From NCBI GenBank assembly GCA_002179805.1, contig NAVB01001477.1, positions 1 through 19,263 on the forward strand: 19,263 nt of DNA, written 5' to 3'. Each line of letters opens with the position of its first letter. The first letter of the stretch is position 1. Origin of the DNA: Acanthamoeba lenticulata (lineage: Eukaryota > Discosea > Longamoebia > Acanthamoebidae). This document shows, in pieces, positions 9,457 to 16,670 of this stretch. Under the pieces are notes generated by a model, which did no database searches, was not told the origin of the DNA, and saw only the letters and a program-made list of their open reading frames with translations. Both the position numbers and the translations under genes were made by a program.

Positions 9457-12400
9457 ATGACTCACGGAGGCAGCCTCTGTCTTGTGCTCATCCTCTTCGT
9501 GGTGGCCGCGCGAGCGACGGGTGCGGCAGTTTGACAAGCCCATTTTTGAAAAAAAAAGGTCGAGGTTGTTGTGCTGATCTGTTCCCAAAGCTTTGTTTCC
9601 AGCGACCGTCGTCTCTCCTACTGGAGCCTCCATCAGCTCGACGCTGGACAATGCCGCAGTACAAGAGATCGAGGTCGAATCAGGTGTGTACACTGGTGAG
9701 TACATGACCTCTGTTTCTCACTCTGTGCTGATACGGTACTCCCTGACACCTCTCTTTTGTTTCCTTCTTGCTGAAAGGATGATACTAATATTATTTTATG
9801 TTCAACTTTTATCCTTGCAAATGACAGGTTGCAAGGGCAAACCATCATTCGCGGCATGGGCGCCGGCGCATCCCCGGTTGGCGTTTGCGTGTGGCTCTCT
9901 GTGCAAGGCCAGAACAATTTGACGATCGTGGGGCCTGGTGAGCTCGTGATTGAGGACTGTGCGTGTTCCATCTTTCTTTTTGTCAACCTTGCTTGGCCGC
10001 TACCTGGTGTTGATGGTTGCACTTGCAGGTGGTATGCTTACGCTGTCCGACAACGCGAGTTTCACGCAAGCCGCCAATCTAAGCATCATCAACGCCACCA
10101 TCGGTGCTTCCCCCGTTGCACTTTCATCGGTAGTCATTCAAGCTCACCCGGTTATGAAACACGCAAACGTCATCAGGTATGTCAGTTGGAGAGTTTGCTG
10201 TTTGGGAGCAGACGGGCGCTTTGACCATCACAAGCTACGCTAACGCCAGCATCTATGGCACGAGGCCTTTCTCTCTTCCCCACTGGCCTGTCCACGTCTT
10301 TTTGTCCTCACGAGGCTCCAATCATTCATTTTAAACAGACACGCTGGTCACTCTCAAGCCGTCGTCACGGTGGACGCAGTCCGCGCCTGTTCGCATCACC
10401 TCGACGGCCCCGACTGGTGTGCTTTCCTCCATGCATGCGTGCATGCATGCATCGTGTCTCTTTGATTGATTTGTGAATACGTGCGGTTGTGAACTTCTGC
10501 AGCCGTGATGCTCGACCATGCGACGTGGATACAACAGGCCGAGACCAACCTCCAGCTTTCTCATTGTGGCGGTATGTCTGCTTGTTGTTCCTGTGATACG
10601 GCATTTATTCTATTGGTTGTCAAGTTCACCTCATCATTCCATCTCTTGTGGCCCACATTAAGGTGTGAGCCTGTATGCGCTTTCCACATGGGTCACGCAG
10701 TCGACCGGCGTGTTCAACGCCAACTGCGACAACGCAACAGGCGTGACCTTTGTGACCGCCGGCGGCACCTGGCAGCAAGACGGCTCGGCCAGCTTCCAGA
10801 CCACAGAGAACGGAATTGGTTCGTGCTTCCTCTCTTTCTTCTGCTCCATACGCTGCACCGTGCGCTGATCGTGATGGTGGTGGCCCCCGTACCCGAGTTC
10901 AGGTTTGCACTTCAGCGCGGAGGGAACCTGGAATCAGATCGGTGATGCCGAGTTCCATGTGGACACTTCTACCCTTGGTTTGCACTTGTTCTTTGCTCAA
11001 AGAATGCTGCCTTTTGTGTTCAACACTGAACCCAAACATGCGTTGGTGGGGTGCAGGCGTTTCGTTAAACGATGCGGGCTTGTGGCTTCAGAGCGGTGCG
11101 ATCTACATGAACATCACTGCTGGCAGAGGCACGTGAAGGCCAGCTATTGTTGTTGTTTGTCTCTCACAGTTTACCATGTAGCTTACCAATGATACCTTTG
11201 GGTATGTTGACGGTAGGGGTTTTGTTCTATCGTCAAAACGGATTGTGGATTCAATCGGGCGTGACATCCATTAGATGCAGTAGCAACGGCGCTGGTACGA
11301 CTGCCCCTCCTGTGTGTGCTGTCGTCAATAAGGTTGTGTGGTGCTGATAGCCTGCAAATGCTGGTTGTGGCAGGCGTGTTGATGTATGGGGGAGCCAGCT
11401 GGGTCCAACGCACGCCTCTCAGCTTCAACCTGGACCACTGTACCGGTACCATCTCGCTGCACTCTCCGCGCCAAGTCATTCTCGCTCCCGTTCTCAACAC
11501 GCACCGCGTCTGCTGTCTTCTTCTTCTTCTTCTTCTTCACCTTCTTCGCAGGTGTCTTTGTTCAGGGAGGCAATTGGACCACCCTGGGCCAAGTGACCGC
11601 GACCATGGTCAACAACGACGCGCCTGGTATCGACCACACTTCTTGATAGATGACGGCCTGCAGGACTACGCTTCTGACTTCGGCTGGGGGCGTGGTGATC
11701 ACTAGTGGTGTCGATCTCCGCTGGGGGCACGTGGGACCAACGCGCCAACGTGATCATCGGCGCGCCCACGCAAGCCTCGACCGCCTCTTCGACAGCTGGC
11801 GTGCTATTTACCTCCTGCAATACGTCGTCCATGTGCAAGTGGCTTCAACGAGGCTCGCTGGAGGCGACCATGGCCTCACTTGGAGTGGTCCTCTCGAACG
11901 GCAGCACGTGGGAACAATACAGTCCCGTGCAACTCACCGTTGGGCAAAGAGGTGCTGCGCCCTGCCTTTTCCCGGCGCAGATTATGATGATGAGATTCGG
12001 ACGTCTATGCCTTAGACAAGCTGCTGCCAATGTGCTTGTGTCTTGTTTGCTGATTTAAAACGTGACAGCCGTGCAAATCGCCCGCGGCGGTGTGTGGGAG
12101 CAAAGAAGCCAGGCCATCCTCCGCGTCAACACCACTCCACCTTCTTTCGGCACGACTCTCTTTTATCTTGAAAAGGATAAATTAATGTTAATTTATTTGT
12201 ATGAAATTTGATTTCATCTGATTTTTCTTGCACGGCGACAGGCAATGGCGTGTACGTGTCAGGGACATGGATCTCTACCAATAACGGCAACACCACGATT
12301 GTGGCCACCAATGGCGCGGGTGTGTACATCACCGGCGGCACGATCCAGCAGGACGGCCGGCTGGACGTCAACATCACGGGCTCCACCGCACTTTCCCAAG

Positions 12401-14314
12401 CCCGCTCTGCTGGTGCGTCGTCCAACCACGCTTCACACGTTTTTATAAATAGAAATAAATTAATAATATTTAAATATAAATTCTCCAATACAATATCTAT
12501 TTCACATTAATATATATATATATATTATATTAGATCATATATTAAATCATATTAAAAATGATGTGGTCAGGCGTACTTTTTGTGGAAGGACGCACCAAGA
12601 ATTGGATCCAAAACCAAACGACGACCATTCGCGTGAGCGATGGCGCCGGCGTGTCTCTCCTCTCGTCGGCCTTGTGGCAGCAGCTCGGACGCATGGCCAT
12701 CACCATCCAGGGCAACGCCACCGGTGCGCCGCGACACTACACGACCACATGCACACAAGGGGGAGCTGACCTGGACTTGGGCCGGGAGAGCAGGGCTGGA
12801 CATGAGCAACGGCGGAGCGTGGTACCTGCGCAACAACTTCACCATCAACACTGTCGCCCAGGGCTCCTCTACGGCGCTCACCAAGGGCACGCTCCTCTTT
12901 TGATCCGGTTCTTCTTGCAAGGTTGCTGATGGTGGACTGTGATTGCGGGCTGCAGGGTTTGTGTGCGGCCAAGTGAGCACGTGTTGTGCGCAGGTGCAGG
13001 ACACAACAAGCATCACGTTCTCTGCTGCAGCTGGCGCTGCCACTCGAGGTTCGAAGCTTAATCATGAATTGAAAAATTTTCCCGGTGCTGTTAACATGAC
13101 CTAAAACACCAACAGATGATTGTCCTCTGCCGTCGCCATCGTCGACGCCAGCCGTGGTGGCACCGACGCGTGTGGTCAACACGACAGCCACCTTCAGCAA
13201 CTCGACTCCCTCCGTCTCTGTCGGCGGCTCCACGACATCTGGTATGGGCCCCACACTACATTTCCTTCCTCGAGTCGTTTCGCTCACTGTGGAGCCGGCA
13301 GACACGAACAGCGACAATTCAAACAACAACAACAACGGTCAAGCCGAGGTGGGCGTGACGCTGAGTCTGGCCAACGTGATCGCCCCCAGCGGCGGCGAAG
13401 CTGGCAACAGCTCATCTCTCACGCCCACTGCCTACACCGTGCGCCAGGTCAACGACACGTCGTCGTCCGGCAGCAACAAGAGCAATTCGACGACGTGGAT
13501 CTACGAGGCTGCCCTGGACAATTCGACGAGCCTCGCGCAGACGTTCACCTTTCACCGGCAGGCGTCGACGGCGTCCTTTGCCGGGACGGAGTTTGCCGTG
13601 GGGGCTGGATCGGTCAAGTGGTCCCTCAACTTCACCTCCTCGTCCTCGCCCTCGTCCTCTTCGTCAGACAGCAACACGACATCATCCGACACCGGCTTCA
13701 AGCTGCAATACGACCTTGTGGCGCTTCTCTCGCAAGCTTCCAACAACGGCTCTCTGGGAAGAGGGGGTGTGGAGGTGATCAAGAAGAGCGACACGCCCAA
13801 GCGCGACATGACCACCTACCTCGTCCGTCTCGCCACCGACAACAGCACATCGGCCACTTCAAGCGGTGGCGTGGTGGTGGCGGTGGAGGTGTTTGATGTG
13901 GCCCTGGTCGATGGCCTCTACGCGCGCCTCACCCACAACCTGGTCTTCGTCAACTCAAGTTCCACGTTGGACGGAAACAGCAGCGCAAGTGCGGTGGTGA
14001 CGTCTCAATCGCAGCTGCGGCTGGAGCTGGAGCTGCCGGCGTTCAAGCAGTCGCTCGAGTACGACCCGAGCCTCTCCCTCGGCGTGCTCCTCTCCGGCTC
14101 GACACAAGCCGGCGGGAGTGGCGGAAGCGACGACAACACGGCCTTGATCGTGGCCACGGCCGTGGCGATTCCTGTGGCCGTGGCGCTTGTGGTGGGCGTC
14201 ATCATCGTGGCGTCCATCATTATGTGGCGCAGAAGCCAGATGCGTGTGGCGAAATCTGAGCTCGACCTTCACCACGCACTCGACGACGCCGCTGATGATG
14301 AAGAGAGCCTCTGA
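9457..14314 (+). CDS. W-x-Q repeat type I surface protein, paralogue B (21 exons)
   Basis: Exons: 9457..9520, 9603..9699, 9828..9958, 10029..10103, 10177..10257, 10339..10416, 10503..10571, 10663..10818, 10903..10977, 11057..11128, 11217..11294, 11374..11445, 11552..11626, 11706..11951, 12069..12149, 12242..12412, 12571..12723, 12794..12886, 12956..13048, 13116..13241, 13302..14314. Spliced length is 1032 residues, with every intron in the same place and phase as in paralogue A. It has a signal peptide (MTHGGSLCLVLILFVVAARA), a beta-helix-like entry module, W-x-Q coils, a Ser/Asn-rich stalk, a membrane helix at about 976-1004 and a 28-residue acidic tail. The tail shares SELDLHHAL with A but ends DDAADDEESL. 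Exons 11, 16 and 17 are 3-6 nt shorter and exon 19 3 nt longer than in A. The N-terminal exons are clearly diverged, while the last exon is nearly identical to A. Same-strand tandem duplicate, 190 bp downstream of A; function unknown. Confidence 0.8.
10257..10259 (+). other. GC splice donor, intron 5 of paralogue B
   Basis: Exon end ATC TAT G is followed by gcacgagg; the acceptor is ...ttaaacag at 10338. The 81-nt intron would keep frame but contains an in-frame TAA, so splicing is needed. Conserved with 5400 in paralogue A. Confidence 0.75.
11128..11130 (+). other. GC splice donor, intron 10 of paralogue B
   Basis: Exon end GGC AGA G is followed by gcacgtga; the acceptor is ...gacggtag at 11216. 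The second in-frame codon pair of the intron gives a TGA, so read-through would truncate the protein. Conserved with 6219 in paralogue A. Confidence 0.75.
11515..11547 (+). repeat. TTC microsatellite forming the polypyrimidine tract of intron 12, paralogue B
   Basis: About nine TTC units run directly into the 3' splice site (cttcgcag at 11551). Paralogue A lacks this expansion at the same intron. The run probably acts as a polypyrimidine tract and is a likely length-polymorphic site. Confidence 0.7.
12149..12151 (+). other. GC splice donor, intron 15 of paralogue B
   Basis: Exon end TCT TTC G is followed by gcacgact; the acceptor is ...acggcgacag at 12241. Conserved with 7181 in paralogue A. 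Confidence 0.75.
12430..12560 (+). repeat. AT-rich expansion with a TA microsatellite in intron 16 of paralogue B
   Basis: Intron 16 (12413..12570) contains an almost pure A/T stretch with a TA dinucleotide run around 12509-12520. The homologous intron in A (7423..7513) is shorter but also A/T-rich. No coding potential is seen. Confidence 0.7.
12886..12888 (+). other. GC splice donor, intron 18 of paralogue B (GT in paralogue A)
   Basis: Exon end ACC AAG G is followed by gcacgctc; the acceptor is ...gggctgcag at 12955. Reading through gives an in-frame TGA after four more codons. The homologous donor in paralogue A is gtacgcct at 7829, differing at the second intron base. Confidence 0.75.
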
Positions 14315-14694
14315 TGAGGAAATGTACTTAAGCTGTTGTCAACCAGTGTCACCAAAAACCCCGCTTGGACCCAATGTGCCATGTCGTGTGTCCTGGGTAT
14401 TGTATGCATTGGACTCGTTCTACGCACAGACGCACGCCCAAACAACGCGCCTTCTCCGCACTATCTGCAACACACTCACACACAACGTATCTCTTTTCAC
14501 TTTTGAGAACATGGAAACAAAAACTCGTGTACACGAACTCATATACCAATGCGCACACACTGCTCACACGTCCTCAGACATATACACTACACGACACACA
14601 CGCTCAGACACACACACGCACCACACTCCCACCGTAGCAAGCAATGGGTGTGTGACCTCACCAGTAACCTCTCTTCCCTCTCTGGGGCGTGTGT
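14315..14694. other. Convergent intergenic region with a CA-rich tract
   Basis: These 380 bp separate the stop of paralogue B (plus) from the stop of the frameshifted Cys-rich gene (minus). They should hold both 3' UTRs. A purine/pyrimidine-alternating, CA-rich tract runs from about 14551 to 14627 (repeated cacac blocks). No conserved reading frame or RNA gene was seen. Confidence 0.5.
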
Positions 14695-16302
14695 TTATTT
14701 AAGCCAGATGACGGACTTTCCCTCGGCTTTGAGTCCTCTTGACTTGCTCCAAGCAACCGCCGCCAAGACAGCAACCAGGACGACCACCAGTGCCACCAGG
14801 ACGAGGAAGGAGCCGCCAAGAGTCGTGGAGAGCACGATCGTCAGCGTGTGGTCGTCATCTGCTGGGCGCACGTCCGGGGTGTAGATGGAGCAAGAGAAGC
14901 CCAAAGGTGACCGTGAAGGTCGTGTTGATGAGGTTCTTGTTGGACTGCAGCTGGTAGGTGCCGGGCTTGAGGAAGGCCATCGTCGTCACGGTCATACCGC
15001 GGTCGAGCAGGACGTCGGGCATGGGCTGGGGCCCGCTGAACGACACGACGTGGTCAAGCGTGTTCCGGTTCTCGAGCACGAGCACATCCCCAACGGCGAC
15101 CTGCTTGCCCTTCCACCACGTCGCGCCGTCGATTATCTGCGGGAGACGAGCCGCACGTAGTGGCTCCTGGGCTGCTTGGCGTAGTGTGCCGTGCGGTTTG
15201 CGGTGCGGGTCACCGCGAACGGTTTCGGCGGAAGCGGGTAGTAATAGGTGGACTGGAACCAATCGTGCACGTCGCTGGTGGGCATCACGGCGCAGCAGTG
15301 GTCGTAGTTGACCGCACTTCCTCCATCGACCAGGATCGAGTCGTTGCCGAGCGGCCCAGGGTTGGTGAGAACAGCGATGGTGCTGTTGGTGGTGTTGTTG
15401 TTTTTGGCGTCGGCGTCGCTGCATCGGCCGCAGATGTCGAGCTTCTTGATGTTGTAGGAGACCACCAGCTGGAAGGTGACCGAAGAGCTCTCCACCGAGG
15501 TGAACCTGTACACGCCGGGCTTCTGGATGACCACCGTGAGCGTGTTGCCCCGGGTGGAGGAAGGTGTAGTCCCAGCGGGTCTGGATCTGCTTCACGCGCG
15601 CCACGTTGGCGGGCAAGTCCAGGCGGTACATGATCAGCGTGTCCGCGTGCAGGTTGGTGATGGCCAACGACTTGCCGGTCTCGAGCACGTTGCGCTTCAA
15701 AGTCGCGGATGGTCACCGAGGTCTGGGCAAAGGGCAGGAAGCAGCACGCCGTGTTGTTGCCGCCGCACTCGCCGCAATAGTCCCGCTTGGTGCCCGACCA
15801 GGGGATGCCGTCGCACTGCGTGTCGTTGCCGCCCCACACGAAGCACTGGTCGAGCTGCCCGGCCTGGCAGGAGCAGGCCGGGTCCGTGGTGGCGTGCTGC
15901 CCGAAGCACTGGCCCGCGCAGTCCTTGTACGCGTTGAACTCGCGTCGTGCCCAGCGCGCAATGGCCGCAGTAGTCCACCACAGCCGTGCCGTTGCACAGG
16001 CCCGCGCAGTCCTTGTCCGAATTACGCGGGACGCGTCCTGCCCTGCAACGTAGCACACGCCGCAGTCGTCGGTCGTCACATTGCCAAGGCACGTGCTTCC
16101 AAGTTGGGCTCGCGGCCCGTTGAGCCCTCGACGCACCGCAGTCGTCGATGTAGGCCGAGCCATTGTTGCAGTCGACCAGGTAGCCCGTCCCGTTGAAGTA
16201 ATTGGCCGGCGTGGCGCAGACGCCGCACGGGTTGTACCGGGCCGTGCCATCGCACACGCCCTTGAAGTCCTTCGCGAACCTGGCCGGGATAGCGATTGTC
16301 AC
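14695..16302 (-). pseudogene. Cys-rich / cupredoxin-like single-pass membrane protein with at least eight frameshifts
   Basis: The conceptual protein runs on the minus strand but changes frame near 16134, 16100, 16022, 15943, 15700, 15550, 15141 and 14904. Fragments in order: Cys-rich units of the type D-C-x-G-x-C-x-G-x-A...Y-C-G-x-C (GVCDGTARYNPCGVC, DKDCAGLCNGTAVVDYCGHC, DYCGECGGNNTACC); a beta-type region (ITNLHADTLIMYRLDLPANV, QKPGVYRFTSVESSSVTF); a cupredoxin-like piece (VAVGDVLVLENRNTLDHVVS, FLKPGTYQL) with no obvious complete copper-ligand set; and a C-terminal helix (SFLVLVALVVVLVAVLAAVA) with tail ending SVIWLK. The segments show coding-like composition without internal stops, and missing and extra bases are about equal in number. 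Either the gene is freshly dead or this stretch is poorly sequenced. AAATAAA overlaps the stop codon at 14695. The start codon is uncertain. Confidence 0.55.
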
Positions 16303-16413
16303 CCAACACTCGACGTGTCAAGGACCGAGTGTTGGCCACCAATGTCTGCGCACAAGGAGATGCTGAGGCCGACGGCGAGGGGCAAGGAGTGACTGTTGCC
16401 GTCGGCGTCGGCC
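16286..16413 (-). repeat. Inverted copy of a gene-7 coding segment
   Basis: Read on the minus strand, this stretch is a roughly 90% match, with a few small indels, to 18998-19130 of the downstream plus-strand gene. It encodes PTPTATVTPCPSPSASASPC and then AQTLVAN...LGDNRYP. Homology stops abruptly at both ends: next to the Cys-rich gene at 16286, and next to a pyrimidine-rich stretch at 16413. Confidence 0.8.
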
Positions 16414-16670
16414 AACGTACAGCACATGTCCTCTCTGTCTCTCTCCCTCTCCCCCTCCCAAAGCCTCTAATTGTCTCACATTACTTAATTGTACAAACTC
16501 ACCTCCTCTACACAGCAATCAAGGTATGGAGAAAACCTAATGCTTGGAGGCTCGACTGCTCCAGCATCGAGCTTCTGACACCGCAAAAGAAAGAAAAAGG
16601 AAAATCTGTCTACCTTTTTTGGCCAAAGACCGTCGAATCTGTGCAGCACCAGTGAGAGCGTCAAAGCAAG
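16414..16670. promoter_or_regulatory. Upstream region of the secreted repeat-protein gene
   Basis: Non-coding stretch between the inverted fragment and the start codon at 16671. It begins with a CT-rich run (around 16430-16460) and becomes A/T-richer, with an A-rich run at about 16585-16605. No TATA box or known motif was recognised, and it does not carry the 12-bp motif found before the two paralogues. Confidence 0.35.

Larger units (their letters stand above)
10177..12886 (+). repeat. W-x-Q coil repeats of paralogue B
   Basis: Exons 5-18 carry the same set of coils as paralogue A, including FAVWEQTGALTI, ATWIQQAETNLQL, GGTWQQDGSASF, AGLWLQSGAIYM, GASWVQRTPLSF, GGNWTTLGQVTA, GGTWDQRANVII, GVWEQRSQAILRV and GGAWYLRNNFTI. 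Coil order is conserved one-to-one with A, so the repeat array was already complete before the two genes separated. Confidence 0.75.

Noticed and set aside
12430..12560. AT-rich block considered as a promoter, origin or gene boundary
   Set aside because: It sits between exons 16 and 17 with good donor and acceptor sites, and the paralogue has an AT-rich intron in the same place.
13120..13896. 258-codon plus-strand frame overlapping exons 20 and 21 of paralogue B
   Set aside because: It runs through an intron and in the wrong phase; the conserved frame shared with paralogue A is a different one.
14551..14627. CA-rich tract considered as a CRISPR-like or telomeric repeat
   Set aside because: Units are irregular and there are no spacers or conserved telomere unit. 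It is simple-sequence DNA in a 3' intergenic region.
14695..16302. Programmed ribosomal frameshifting in the Cys-rich gene
   Set aside because: There are too many shifts, in both directions, without common slippery sites. Decay or sequencing error is simpler.
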